64,000 nt of DNA. It comes from Ancylobacter novellus. Lineage in GTDB: Bacteria > Pseudomonadota > Alphaproteobacteria > Rhizobiales > Methylopilaceae. This document shows positions 16,548 through 24,782 of this stretch, in pieces. Position 1 is the stretch's first letter, and every line of letters begins with the position of its first letter. Position numbers and translations under genes: made by a program. Location of the stretch: the NCBI GenBank assembly GCA_003241695.1, contig QFPN01000005.1, forward strand, positions 124,001 through 188,000, given 5' to 3'. The notes under the pieces are model-generated. The model was not told where the DNA came from and did not search any database. It saw only the letters and a list, made by a program, of their open reading frames with translations.

Positions 16548-18161
16548 TCAGAACGGCAGCGTCTGCGGCCGCGTCCGGCGGTACCACAGCGCGATCATCA
16601 TGCGCGTCATGGTCACGGCCGTGATCACGGTCGTCAGGATGCCGAGGATGAACACCACCGCGAACCCTTTCACCGGGCCGGAGCCCAGCAGGAACAGGAT
16701 GACGGCGGCGATGCCCATGGTCGAATTCGAGTCGATGATGACCGCGAAGGCATGTTTGAAGCCCGCCTCGATGGCGGACACCATCGAGCGCCCGGCCCTG
16801 AACTCCTCGCGGATGCGTTCGTAGATCAGCACGTTCGAATCGACCGCCGTGCCGATGGTCAGCACGATGCCGGCGATGCCGGGCAGCGTCAGCGTCGCGC
16901 CGAGCAGCGACATCAGCGCGAAGATGAAGATCACATGGATGGTGAGCGCGATGTTGGCGATGAACCCGAACACGCCGTAGGTCGCGAACATGAAGAGGAC
17001 GACGAAGATCGCGGCGTACCAGGTGGCGCGCGTTCCGGCGTCGATCGAGTCCTGGCCGAGGCCGGGGCCGACGGTGCGTTCCTCGGCGATGTTGAACTCG
17101 ATCGGAAGCGCGCCCGAGCGGAGCTGGACGGAGAGATTGTTGGCGCTCTCCACCGTGAAGTTGCCCGAGATCTGGCCCGAACCGCCGGTGATCGGCTCGT
17201 TGATGCGCGGCGCGGAGATCACCTTGCCGTCGAGCACGATGGCGAAGGGCTTGCCGACGTTCGCGGTCGTCACCTGCGCGAAGGCGCGGGCGCCCTGCGC
17301 GTTGAACTGGAACTGGACGATGGGCTCGCGGGTGCGCTGGTCAAAACCGGGCGTGGCGCCGGTGAGGTCCGCGCCAGAGACCATCGCGTTGCGCTCGACG
17401 AGAATCGGACGGGTCTGGCCCCCGCCGACGTCCTCCTGAAGGATCTCCGACCCCTCCGGAGGACGGCCGTTGACCGCCTGCTCGACAGGCATCGACAGGT
17501 CGACGAGACGGAACTCCATCTTGGCGGTCTCGCCGAGGATCGCTTTCAGGCGCCCCGGATCATTGTAGCCCGGCACCTGCACGAGAATGCGGTCGGCGCC
17601 CTGCTGCTGGATCGACGGCTCGGTCGTGCCCAGAATGTCAACGCGCTTGCGGACCACTTCCAGCGACTGCTGGACCGCGGCGCGGACGCGAGCCGCAAGG
17701 CCGAGTTCGTTGATCTTCGCGGTGATGACGTTCGGGCCAGCCTGCGCGATGTCGACGTCGGCGGGGCCCGGCGTCGCGAACACCGAGGTCGTGACGGGCT
17801 GCGCCAGCACCTTGAGCTTCTCGAGCGCGGTCTGCATCTCGGCGGGGTCGCGCAGAGTCGCGCGGACCGTGTCGCCGTTCTGCGCGATCGTGGCGCCGAT
17901 GCGCGCGTCCCTGAGAAGGACGCGGCGAACGTCGGCGAGAAGCTGCTTGCTCCGCTCCTCGCGGAACTTCTTGGAATCGCCTTCGAGCAGAAGCTGCACG
18001 CCGCCCTGAAGATCGAGGCCGAGCACGATGGTGCGGGCCGGGAACCAGCTCGGATAGGCGTCGCGGGCGGACTGGGGCAGAACGTTCGGAAGCGCGAACA
18101 GGACGCCGAGCGCGCAGAGCGCGAGGACGCCGACGGTCTTCCAGGTCGAGAAATAGAGCAT
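16548..18161 (-). CDS. secD: Protein translocase subunit SecD
   Basis: The 537-residue partner of SecF. It has an N-terminal membrane helix, the segment IVLGLDLQGGVQLLLEGD near residue 47, the large periplasmic P1 domain including QVPGYNDPGRLKAILGETAKMEF, and the C-terminal five-helix domain (GIAGIVLTIGTAVDSNVLIYER, FILGILTTVITAVTMTRMM). It sits between yajC and secF in the standard order, 60 bases after yajC. Confidence 0.96.
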   Translation of the reverse strand: MLYFSTWKTVGVLALCALGVLFALPNVLPQSARDAYPSWFPARTIVLGLDLQGGVQLLLEGDSKKFREERSKQLLADVRRVLLRDARIGATIAQNGDTVRATLRDPAEMQTALEKLKVLAQPVTTSVFATPGPADVDIAQAGPNVITAKINELGLAARVRAAVQQSLEVVRKRVDILGTTEPSIQQQGADRILVQVPGYNDPGRLKAILGETAKMEFRLVDLSMPVEQAVNGRPPEGSEILQEDVGGGQTRPILVERNAMVSGADLTGATPGFDQRTREPIVQFQFNAQGARAFAQVTTANVGKPFAIVLDGKVISAPRINEPITGGSGQISGNFTVESANNLSVQLRSGALPIEFNIAEERTVGPGLGQDSIDAGTRATWYAAIFVVLFMFATYGVFGFIANIALTIHVIFIFALMSLLGATLTLPGIAGIVLTIGTAVDSNVLIYERIREEFRAGRSMVSAIEAGFKHAFAVIIDSNSTMGIAAVILFLLGSGPVKGFAVVFILGILTTVITAVTMTRMMIALWYRRTRPQTLPF

Positions 18162-18221
18162 GGCGCGTGCGCGGCTTTCAGGCGGCGGCGGAGCCCGGGG
18201 CGTCCGCGGCCGAAACGGGCG

Positions 18222-18563
18222 TCAGGCGCCCTCGGTCTTGACCGGCTCGCCCTTGGCGCGAACCTCGGAGATCATGCCCCGCGCGAGTCGCGCCCGGACG
18301 TTGTCGGCGATCTCGATCTGGACCTCGCCGTCGTCCACGACCTTGATCACCTTGGCGATGAGCCCGCCGGAGGTGACGATGGTGTCGCCGCGCCGGACGT
18401 TCTTGATCATCTCGCGATGCTCCTTCACCCGCTTCTGCTGCGGGCGCAGGATCAGGAAGTACATGATCACGAAGATCAGGATCAGCGGGAAGAAGCTGAT
18501 CAGGGTCTGGTCGAAGCCTCCGGCGGGGGCGGCGCCCTGTGCGAAGGCGGGCGTGACGAACAT
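18222..18563 (-). CDS. yajC: Preprotein translocase subunit YajC
   Basis: YajC is a small single-span membrane protein associated with SecDF. From the ATG at 18563 the product is 113 residues: a short periplasmic segment MFVTPAFAQGAAPAGGF, a membrane helix (LISFFPLILIFVIMYFLIL) and the conserved cytoplasmic RPQQKRVKEHREMIKNVRRG region followed by a beta-rich domain. The frame is open upstream to 18680, but that extension is not family-like. It is the first gene of the yajC-secD-secF run. Confidence 0.95.
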   Translation of the reverse strand: MFVTPAFAQGAAPAGGFDQTLISFFPLILIFVIMYFLILRPQQKRVKEHREMIKNVRRGDTIVTSGGLIAKVIKVVDDGEVQIEIADNVRARLARGMISEVRAKGEPVKTEGA

Positions 18564-18863
18564 CGGCGGTGCTCCGGCGTGGTTTCGCGCCACGCTCGCG
18601 TCACGAGCCGGCTGAACCGTCAAAATCAGTCGGCCGGGGCGAGCCCGGCCGAAGCGGCGCGGACTATAGCCACGACCCAAGCGAAATCAAATCACGCCGA
18701 CGATGGGTCTTTCGGAGGCGCCGGAAGGAGGCGCGTCGACCTGCGCCGCCTTGACCGCACCACCCCTCTCGGGCGTAGAGCTTCGCGGCGAAAACGGCTT
18801 GTCCGGCCCGCCCGAAGGACGACGCCCGTCCCTTCCGGCGATCAGGCAGAAAGGCGCACTCCC
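18564..18863. other. Divergent intergenic region, yajC / AAA ATPase
   Basis: About 300 bases separate the divergent yajC and DUF815 genes. I see no RNA gene and no terminator. Both promoters must lie here, but no strong -35/-10 pair could be chosen by eye. Short ORFs that begin in this gap run out of frame into the ATPase gene and look like shadows. Confidence 0.5.
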
Positions 18864-19748
18864 GTGTCCGATCCCTTCTATTCCATGCCCGCGACCGACA
18901 CGCGCGACGAACTGCTCGCGCGGATCGCCGACGCCCTCGAACGCATGGCGCCCGTCCGCGCGCAGGCGCCCGACTTCGAGGCCGCCGACGCCTTCGTGTG
19001 GAGCGTCGCCGAGAAACGGCTCGCGCCGGTCGCGAAGGTCAGCCGGGTGGACATGAAGCTGCTGAAGGGCGTCGACCGTAACCGCGACGCGCTGCTCGAG
19101 AACACGCTGCGATTCGCGGGCGGGCGCCCCGCCAACAACGCGCTGCTCTGGGGCGCGCGCGGCATGGGCAAGAGCTCGCTGGTGAAGGCCTGCCACGCGA
19201 CAGTGGTCGAGACGATGGCGGCGGAGGGACGGCCGCGGCTGAAACTCGTCGAGATCCACCGCGAGGACATCGAGACGCTGCCGCTGTTGATGTCGCTGCT
19301 CCGGGCCTCGCCCTTCCCCTTTCTGCTGTTCTGCGACGACCTGTCGTTCGACCTCGCCGACGCCTCCTACAAGTCGCTGAAGGCGGTGCTGGAGGGCGGC
19401 ATCGAGGGGCGGCCCGAGAACGTGCTGTTCTACGCGACCTCGAATCGCCGGCACCTGCTCGCCCGCGAGATGATCGAGAACGAGCGCTCGACCGCGATCA
19501 ATCCGGGCGAGGCGGTCGAGGAGAAGGTGTCGCTGTCGGACCGCTTCGGCCTGTGGCTCGGCTTCCACCGCTGCAGCCAGGACGAGTACCTCGCCATGGT
19601 GGCGGGCTACGCCGAGCATTTCGGGCTGAGGACCGGAGCCGAGACCCTGCGCCGCGAGGCGCTCGAATGGGCGACGACCCGCGGCTCCCGCTCGGGCCGC
19701 GTGGCCTGGCAGTTCATTCAGGATCTGGCGGGGCGGGAAGACGCGTAG
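18864..19748 (+). CDS. AAA family ATPase (DUF815)
   Basis: A predicted P-loop ATPase of 294 residues. Walker A is LLWGARGMGKSSLVKAC and the Walker B strand is FPFLLFCDDLSFD; the segments KGVDRNRDALLENT, VLFYATSNRRHLL and EEKVSLSDRFGLWLGF are typical DUF815. No biochemical function is established for the family. The start is GTG at 18864, preceded by AGAAAGG at a good distance; the ATG at 18885 lacks any ribosome-binding site. An unusually long hairpin follows the stop. Confidence 0.88.
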   Translation: MSDPFYSMPATDTRDELLARIADALERMAPVRAQAPDFEAADAFVWSVAEKRLAPVAKVSRVDMKLLKGVDRNRDALLENTLRFAGGRPANNALLWGARGMGKSSLVKACHATVVETMAAEGRPRLKLVEIHREDIETLPLLMSLLRASPFPFLLFCDDLSFDLADASYKSLKAVLEGGIEGRPENVLFYATSNRRHLLAREMIENERSTAINPGEAVEEKVSLSDRFGLWLGFHRCSQDEYLAMVAGYAEHFGLRTGAETLRREALEWATTRGSRSGRVAWQFIQDLAGREDA

Positions 19749-19750
19749 GA

Positions 19751-19796
19751 CAACGATCCCGGCCGCAGCGAAGCGGCGGGCCGGGATCGTTGTCCG
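19751..19796. terminator. Long hairpin after the DUF815 gene
   Basis: An inverted repeat with about 16-bp arms (ACAACGATCCCGGCC against GGCCGGGATCGTTGT) around a short GC-rich loop begins right after the stop codon. It lacks a clear T-run, so it may terminate, stabilise the 3' end, or belong to the nearby repeat cluster. Confidence 0.5.
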
Positions 19797-19814
19797 GTCG
19801 GATCGACCAGCCTC

Positions 19815-19905
19815 GCCGTCATCCCCCGGCTTGTCCGGGGGATGACGGCCCGACGCCGAACCACCGCGCTGCGGAGATATGGATGCCCCGGACAAGCCGG
19901 GGCAT
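19815..19905. repeat. Pair of oppositely oriented palindromic repeat units
   Basis: Unit one (19815-19849) is a perfect 15-bp stem with loop CTTGT; unit two (19883-19905) is a 9-bp stem with loop ACAAG, the reverse complement of the first loop. Both carry the GTCATCCC / GGATGAC type ends seen in the other intergenic repeats of this window. No coding sequence is seen in the surrounding gap (19749-20030). Confidence 0.75.
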
Positions 19906-19975
19906 GACGAAAATCACTTGAAACCAATCGCCGTCATCCGCGTCCTGTATAGCCGTGCGCGCCCGCCCCAGAACG

Positions 19976-20008
19976 AAAAAGCCCGGCGGATCGCTCCGCC
20001 GGGCTTTT
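19976..20008. terminator. Bidirectional rho-independent terminator
   Basis: A perfect 10-bp stem (19981-19990 with 19995-20004, loop TCGC) has AAAAA on the left and TTTT on the right. It lies just downstream of the minus-strand NlpD-like gene and most likely ends its transcript. Confidence 0.88.
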
Positions 20009-20030
20009 CGAACCGTCCGGTCGCCGGGCC

Positions 20031-21428
20031 TCACACGTCCGGCAGATGCTTCATCGGGTCGACCGTCTGGGCGCCCTTGCGTACTTCGAAATGGAGCTGC
20101 GGCGAGGACACGCTGCCGGTCGCGCCGGACTTCGCGATGATCTGGCCGCGACGAACCGTGTCGCCGCGCTTCACGTTCAGCGCGCTGTTGTGGGCGTAGG
20201 CCGTGACCCAGCCGTTCGGGTGCCGGATTAGCACGAGATTGCCGAAGCCCTTCAGCTCGCTGCCGGAATAGGCGACCACGCCGTCGTCGGAGGCCTTGAC
20301 CTCGGTGCCTTCCGGCACGGCGATGTTCACGCCGTCGTTCGAGGCGCCGCTGGTCTTGGAGCCGTAGCCCGAGATCACGCGGCCGCGCACCGGCCAGCGG
20401 AACGACGGGCCGGCGTCGGCGACGGAGGGCGCGGGCGCCGGATCGACCTTGAGGGCCGCGGTCTTGACGTTGTCGACCGCGTCGGCCGGCTTCGCGACCG
20501 CCGTCTTCACGGGAGCGGGCTTCGCGGGCGCGGCCGCCGCGACCGGCTCGGCGACCGGCGGGACGCTCGGCTTCAGCGCAGGCGCGGGCTTTGCGGGAAG
20601 CGTGGCGGCGACCTTGACGGCCGGCGCCGCGGACTTGGCTTCGGCGGCCTTGGGCTGCGCCCCCTGCACGAACTGCATCCTGGGCGCGGGCGCGGTGGGC
20701 GCCGCAACGGCGACCTGGGCGCGGACCGGCGCAGGCCGGACGGCGACGGCTGCGGGAGCGGCGGCCGGGCGAACCGGCGCGAGCTGCGCCGACGGACGGA
20801 CCGGCGCAGGCGCCGCCGCGACGCGGGGCGCGGAGGAAGCGCCCGAATAGTTCGGGATCACGAGCCGGCTGCCCTCGACGACGCCGTTGGCGTTCGAGAG
20901 GCCGTTCGCGCGCAGGATCGCGCTCGCCGGCACGCCGTAGCGGTTGGCGATCACCGTCACCGTCTCGCCGCGCCCGACCGTGACCGTCGTGCCGGCGTCC
21001 GCCGACCAGCCGGAGGACGACCCGCCCGAGAGCGAACCGGTCGAGGCGGGCTCGGAGCGATAGGTCGGCTGCGGCCGGGCCGGCTCGACGCGCGAGGAGC
21101 GATACGTGTCGTTCGAGGACGAGGCGCCGCCGCCATAGCCGTACATCGGCCGCTGCTGCGCCGCGTTCGGCGCGCCGAGCGGCGCGCGCTGGACGCGGCT
21201 CGTCGGCGCCGCCTGCACGGATCCGGTGGAATAGGCGTCGTCGCGCTGATGCCGCGGAGGCGGCGCGTCGTTCGAAGCCGATGAGAAGGGATTGGAGAAG
21301 GGACCCTCGCCGAAGCGGCTCGAGTCCGAGCTGCAGGCCGCGACCGAACCCGACACGAGGGCGATCGCGGCGACGCGGACCAGGAGGCGGGTCCGCAGAG
21401 ACGGGACGAAGCTACGCATGACGGGCAC
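20031..21428 (-). CDS. NlpD-like lipoprotein: LysM plus degenerate M23 (LytM) domain
   Basis: A 465-residue outer-membrane lipoprotein: signal peptide with lipobox VAAC (Cys32), a Ser/Pro-rich region, one LysM domain (VTVGRGETVTVIANRYGVPA), an Ala/Pro/Lys linker and a C-terminal LytM domain (FRWPVRGRVISGYGSKTS onward). The first zinc motif HxxxD of active M23 peptidases reads NDGVN here, while the late QLHFEVRKG histidine remains. Loss of the metal site is the signature of EnvC/NlpD-type activators, which switch on amidases instead of cutting peptidoglycan. A role in septal wall splitting is inferred. The nearby pcm-surE genes recall the surE-pcm-nlpD order of other proteobacteria. Confidence 0.9.
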   Translation of the reverse strand: MPVMRSFVPSLRTRLLVRVAAIALVSGSVAACSSDSSRFGEGPFSNPFSSASNDAPPPRHQRDDAYSTGSVQAAPTSRVQRAPLGAPNAAQQRPMYGYGGGASSSNDTYRSSRVEPARPQPTYRSEPASTGSLSGGSSSGWSADAGTTVTVGRGETVTVIANRYGVPASAILRANGLSNANGVVEGSRLVIPNYSGASSAPRVAAAPAPVRPSAQLAPVRPAAAPAAVAVRPAPVRAQVAVAAPTAPAPRMQFVQGAQPKAAEAKSAAPAVKVAATLPAKPAPALKPSVPPVAEPVAAAAPAKPAPVKTAVAKPADAVDNVKTAALKVDPAPAPSVADAGPSFRWPVRGRVISGYGSKTSGASNDGVNIAVPEGTEVKASDDGVVAYSGSELKGFGNLVLIRHPNGWVTAYAHNSALNVKRGDTVRRGQIIAKSGATGSVSSPQLHFEVRKGAQTVDPMKHLPDV

Positions 21429-21568
21429 TCGCGACCAACTCGACCAACATGGGTTAAGTTAAAGCGCGTTGAGGTAAACAGGGGGTTAGCTGAACCGCAC
21501 TCGCCCAAAAGAAGCCGCAAAGCGGGCGGCGCCGGGCGCAGACTCCAAGACCCAGACGCCCCGCCCCT

Positions 21569-22231
21569 TCAGAGCGCCGCCGCCACGCCCTCGACGGCGG
21601 CCGGCAGCCTGACCGATCCGACCGTGGTCTCCTCGATCGAGCCGTCGCGGCCCTTCGCGATCCGGGTCAGGCGCTGGCCGGAGGCGGGGCCGATCGGCAG
21701 CACCATCACGCCGCCGGGCTTGAGCTGATTGAGCAGCGCCGAAGGCGGCGCCTCGACCGCGGCGGAGACGAAGATCCGCTCGTAAGGCGCCTGCTCGCCA
21801 AAACCCTCCAGCCCGTCGCCGACCACGAAGGTTACGTGATCGGCGTTGCCCAGCCCCCTCACCCGCCGCTCGGCGTTCTCGGCGAGCGTGCGCCAGCGCT
21901 CGACCGTCGCCATGCGGCGCGAGATGCGCGCCAGCACCGCGGTCGCGTAGCCGGACCCGGCGCCGATTTCGAGCACGGTGTCGAGTTCGCCAACGGCGAG
22001 CGCGTCGATCGCGGTCGCGATCTCGGACGGGCGCTCCATGGTCTGCCCGCAGGCGATCGGCAGCGCCCGGTCGGCGTAGGCGTGTTCGGCCAGGCGCGAC
22101 GGCGCGAACAGCGAGCGCGGGATGGTCTCGATCGCGGCAAGCGTCCTCAGGTGCCGGACGCCGCGGCTCCGCAACGCCAGCACGAGTTCGGCGCGGCGCG
22201 TGCGCTCGATCTCGTCGCCGGGCTCGGACAT
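21569..22231 (-). CDS. pcm: Protein-L-isoaspartate O-methyltransferase
   Basis: Pcm methylates isoaspartyl residues in damaged proteins so that they can revert to aspartate. The 220-residue protein has the PIMT motifs PIACGQTMERPSEIATAI (substrate/active site), the SAM-binding strand VLEIGAGSGYATAVL and YERIFVSAAVEAPPSALLNQLKPGG. It starts 7 bases after surE ends. A second, divergent PIMT-family gene lies at 49793-50437. Confidence 0.93.
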   Translation of the reverse strand: MSEPGDEIERTRRAELVLALRSRGVRHLRTLAAIETIPRSLFAPSRLAEHAYADRALPIACGQTMERPSEIATAIDALAVGELDTVLEIGAGSGYATAVLARISRRMATVERWRTLAENAERRVRGLGNADHVTFVVGDGLEGFGEQAPYERIFVSAAVEAPPSALLNQLKPGGVMVLPIGPASGQRLTRIAKGRDGSIEETTVGSVRLPAAVEGVAAAL

Positions 22232-22238
22232 GATGGAC

Positions 22239-23009
22239 TCAGCGCTCCGCGAAAGCTTTTCGCAGTCGGTCGAACGAGGCCTCGTCGGTCAAGTCGATTT
22301 TCAGCGGGGTCACGGAAATCCGCCGCTCGCGGATCGCTTCGAGGTCTGTCCCCTCGCCCGGATCGAAGTCGGCGCGGCCGAACACGATCCAGAAATACGG
22401 GTTGCCGCGGCCGTCGGTGCGCTTCTCGATTTCGAGAAGCTCCTGATTGCGCTGGCCCTGCCGGGTGACCGAGACGCCGGCGACCTCGCCCGGCTCGCAG
22501 CCCGGAAAGTTCACGTTGACGAGACGCTCGCGGGCGAAGCCGACCTCGACGATCTTGCGCACGACGTCCGCCCCGTGGACGCGGGCGGCCGCGAAGGGAT
22601 CGTCGACGTCGCCGCGGGCGCGGTTGAGGTTCTGGCTCAGCGCGATCGAGGGAATCCCGAGCAGCGTGCCCTCGATCGCCCCCGCCACGGTGCCCGAATA
22701 GGTCACGTCCTCGGCGACGTTCTGGCCGCGGTTGACGCCCGACAGGATCAGGTCCGGCCGGTGATCCTTCAGCACGTGGCGCACGCCCATGATGACGCAG
22801 TCGCTCGGCGTGCCGCGCACGGCGAAGCGTTTTTCACCGATCTGGCGCAGGCGCAGCGGGTCCGACAGCGAAATCGAATGCGAGGCGCCCGACTGGTCGG
22901 TCTCGGGCGCGACCACCCAGACGTCGTCCGAAAGCTCGCCCGCGATCTGCTCGAGCGCTTCAAGCCCTTCGGCGTGGACGCCGTCGTCGTTGGTGAGGAG
23001 GATTCGCAT
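22239..23009 (-). CDS. surE: 5'/3'-nucleotidase SurE
   Basis: SurE is a metal-dependent nucleotidase acting on nucleoside monophosphates, linked to stress survival. The N-terminal MRILLTNDDGVHAEGLEAL with the metal-binding Asp pair, the APETDQSGASHSIS segment and LILSGVNRGQNVAEDVTYSG are all intact in 256 residues. It precedes pcm, the usual pairing in proteobacteria. Confidence 0.96.
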   Translation of the reverse strand: MRILLTNDDGVHAEGLEALEQIAGELSDDVWVVAPETDQSGASHSISLSDPLRLRQIGEKRFAVRGTPSDCVIMGVRHVLKDHRPDLILSGVNRGQNVAEDVTYSGTVAGAIEGTLLGIPSIALSQNLNRARGDVDDPFAAARVHGADVVRKIVEVGFARERLVNVNFPGCEPGEVAGVSVTRQGQRNQELLEIEKRTDGRGNPYFWIVFGRADFDPGEGTDLEAIRERRISVTPLKIDLTDEASFDRLRKAFAER

Positions 23010-23043
23010 TCAGTCCGATCCTGACCGGCGGAAACTCCGCCCT

Positions 23044-23153
23044 CGCGTCCCGGCCGAAGAGCCGGGACCCATGAACTCAGTCGTTCGCCCGCATGGCGAA
23101 CCCCGCCTTGATGCGAAAGCGGATCTGGGTCCCGGCTCTTCGGCCGGGACGCG
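23044..23153. repeat. 28-bp inverted repeat with nested hairpin
   Basis: The arms 23044-23071 and 23126-23153 are exact reverse complements over 28 bases. Each arm is itself partly palindromic (GTCCCGGC ... GCCGGGAC), and the 54-base loop holds another small hairpin (GTTCGCC / GGCGAAC). The element fills the gap between serS and surE and is a composite REP-like palindrome. Confidence 0.85.
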
Positions 23154-23164
23154 GACGCGGCGCT

Positions 23165-24619
23165 TCACGCACGCCCGATTCGTTCGAGCCCGCCCATATA
23201 GGGCTGCAGCGCCGACGGGACTGCGACGGAGCCGTCCTCCTGCTGGTAGTTCTCCAGCACCGCGACCAGCGCGCGGCCGACCGCGACGCCCGAGCCGTTC
23301 AGCGTGTGGACGAAACGCGGGCCCTTCGAATCGGACGGGCGGTAGCGCGCGTTCATGCGCCGCGCCTGGAAGTCGCCGCAGACCGAGCAGGACGAGATCT
23401 CGCGATAGGTCTTCTGCGCCGGCAGCCAGACCTCGATGTCGTAGGTCTTCTGCGAGGAAAAGCCCATGTCGCCCGTGCACAGCGTGACGGTGCGGAACGG
23501 CAGGTCGAGCCGCTTCAGCACCTCTTCGGCGCAGGCGAGCATGCGCTCGTGCTCCTCGAGGCTCTTCTCCGGCGTCGTGATCGAGACCAGCTCGACCTTG
23601 GTGAACTGGTGCTGGCGGATCAGCCCGCGCGTGTCGCGCCCCGCCGCGCCCGCCTCGGCGCGGAAACAGGGCGTGCCGGCGGTGAGGCGCAGCGGAAGCT
23701 CCTCCTCGGGGAGGATCTGCTCGCGGACGAGGTTTGTCAGCGAGACTTCGGCGGTGGGGATGAGCCAGAGATACTCATGAACACTAATCTGATATCCTGA
23801 ATTAATATGTTGGAATGTTACACTTCCCCTTGCTTTTGCCGAATCAAATTCCTTCTCTGTTTCCTTATCTTTGAATGTCACGAAATCCAATGGATCTGAG
23901 ATAAACTCTCCACGAGGTTCAAAAACAAAATTACTAGTCTCAAAAATCAGCTTCCTTGTTGAAAATTGATCATTGCGAAACTTCGGCAGTTGCGCCGTGC
24001 CGAACATCGCCTCGTCGCGCACCAGCAGCGGCGGCGCGACTTCGGTGTAGCCGTGCTCGCCCGTATGCAGGTCGAGCATGAAGCTCATCAGCGCCCGCTC
24101 CAGCCGCGCCACGCCGCCCTTCAGCACGGCGAAGCGCGCGCCGGACATGCGGCTCGCGGCCTCGAAGTCGATCAGGCCGAGGGCCTCGCCGAGGTCGTAA
24201 TGCGCCTTGGCGTCGTGGATCTCGCGCGGGCTCCCGACGCGATGCAGCTCGACATTGCCGCTCTCGTCGGCGCCGTCCGGAACCTCGAGCAGCGGAATGT
24301 TCGGAATCTCGGCGAGCGAGGCCTGAAGCTCCTGCTCGATCGCGGCCTGCTCGGCTTCGGCGGCCGGCACGTCCTGCTTGAGGCGGCCGACCTCCTCGAT
24401 CAGCGCGGCGGCGCGCGCCTCGTCCTTCTGCGCCTTCGCCTGGCCCACTTCCTTGGAGGCGGCGTTGCGGCGCTCCTGCATGGCCTGAAGCCGCCCGATG
24501 ACCTCGCGCCGGCGCTCGTCGATCGCGATCAGCTTCGCCGACAAAGGCGAGAGCCCCCGCCGCGCGAGGCCGCGGTCGAAGTCTTCGGGGTTGTCGCGGA
24601 TCAGGCGGATGTCGTGCAT
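23165..24619 (-). CDS. serS: Seryl-tRNA synthetase with an AT-rich internal insertion
   Basis: SerS charges tRNA-Ser. The N-terminal coiled-coil arm (about residues 30-100), the motif 2 region FRAEAGAAGRDTRGLIRQHQF and the C-terminal motif 3 segment are intact. The protein has 484 residues, while most bacterial SerS have about 425-430. The excess lies between LPKFRNDQFS (211-220) and WLIPTAEV (285-292), where ordinary enzymes have only about 5-15 residues. The DNA for it (about 23771-23980) is near 35% GC by my hand count, far below its surroundings, and uses AGG, AGT, ATT and TTT codons that are rare nearby. The frame stays open, so the enzyme is probably functional. Confidence 0.95.
   Translation of the reverse strand: MHDIRLIRDNPEDFDRGLARRGLSPLSAKLIAIDERRREVIGRLQAMQERRNAASKEVGQAKAQKDEARAAALIEEVGRLKQDVPAAEAEQAAIEQELQASLAEIPNIPLLEVPDGADESGNVELHRVGSPREIHDAKAHYDLGEALGLIDFEAASRMSGARFAVLKGGVARLERALMSFMLDLHTGEHGYTEVAPPLLVRDEAMFGTAQLPKFRNDQFSTRKLIFETSNFVFEPRGEFISDPLDFVTFKDKETEKEFDSAKARGSVTFQHINSGYQISVHEYLWLIPTAEVSLTNLVREQILPEEELPLRLTAGTPCFRAEAGAAGRDTRGLIRQHQFTKVELVSITTPEKSLEEHERMLACAEEVLKRLDLPFRTVTLCTGDMGFSSQKTYDIEVWLPAQKTYREISSCSVCGDFQARRMNARYRPSDSKGPRFVHTLNGSGVAVGRALVAVLENYQQEDGSVAVPSALQPYMGGLERIGRA
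23771..23980 (-). other. AT-rich in-frame insertion within serS
   Basis: This tract of about 210 bases has about 73 G or C by hand count, against a background near two-thirds. It encodes roughly residues 214-283 of SerS, a polar, Phe/Lys/Asp-rich stretch unlike the Ala/Arg/Gly-rich flanks. It has no stop codon, no obvious terminal repeats and no intein splice motifs. It lies directly before the TxE serine-recognition loop. Origin and function are unknown to me. Confidence 0.8.
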
Positions 24620-24664
24620 GGAGAAAACTCAATCAATTCTGATTGACGGCCAGACAGGGAATTC

Positions 24665-24764
24665 GCCGTCATGCCCGCGCTTTGCGCGGGTATCCACGAC
24701 TTCGACGTCGAGCTCAAGCGATCAGGGAAGTCGTGGACGCCCGGCGTTCGCCGGGCATGACGGC
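24665..24764. repeat. Palindromic repeat pair between tatC and serS
   Basis: Outer arms GCCGTCATGCCCG (24665-24677) and CGGGCATGACGGC (24752-24764) are exact inverted copies. Each half also folds alone (GCCCGCGC/GCGCGGG and GCCCGGCG/CGCCGGGC), and inner arms CCACGACTTC and GAAGTCGTGG pair with each other. It is the same unit type as the copies near 19.8, 29.6 and 44.1 kb. Confidence 0.82.
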
Positions 24765-24782
24765 CGAGCGCGAGACGAGCCG

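Noticed and set aside
16335..18863. Very long plus-strand reading frame opposite secD and secF, continuous with the AAA ATPase gene
   Set aside because: It is antisense to clear Sec proteins, rich in Arg/Asp/His as expected from high-GC antisense frames, and only its 3' part (from 18864) encodes a known family.
21429..21568. CtrA site near the NlpD-like gene start (TTAAGTTAA)
   Set aside because: The two TTAA half-sites are one base apart instead of seven, so the CtrA spacing rule is not met.
23771..23980. Intein or group of splicing motifs as explanation of the serS insertion
   Set aside because: The insert is about 65 residues, far below intein size, and has no Cys/Ser start with a terminal His-Asn followed by Cys/Ser/Thr.
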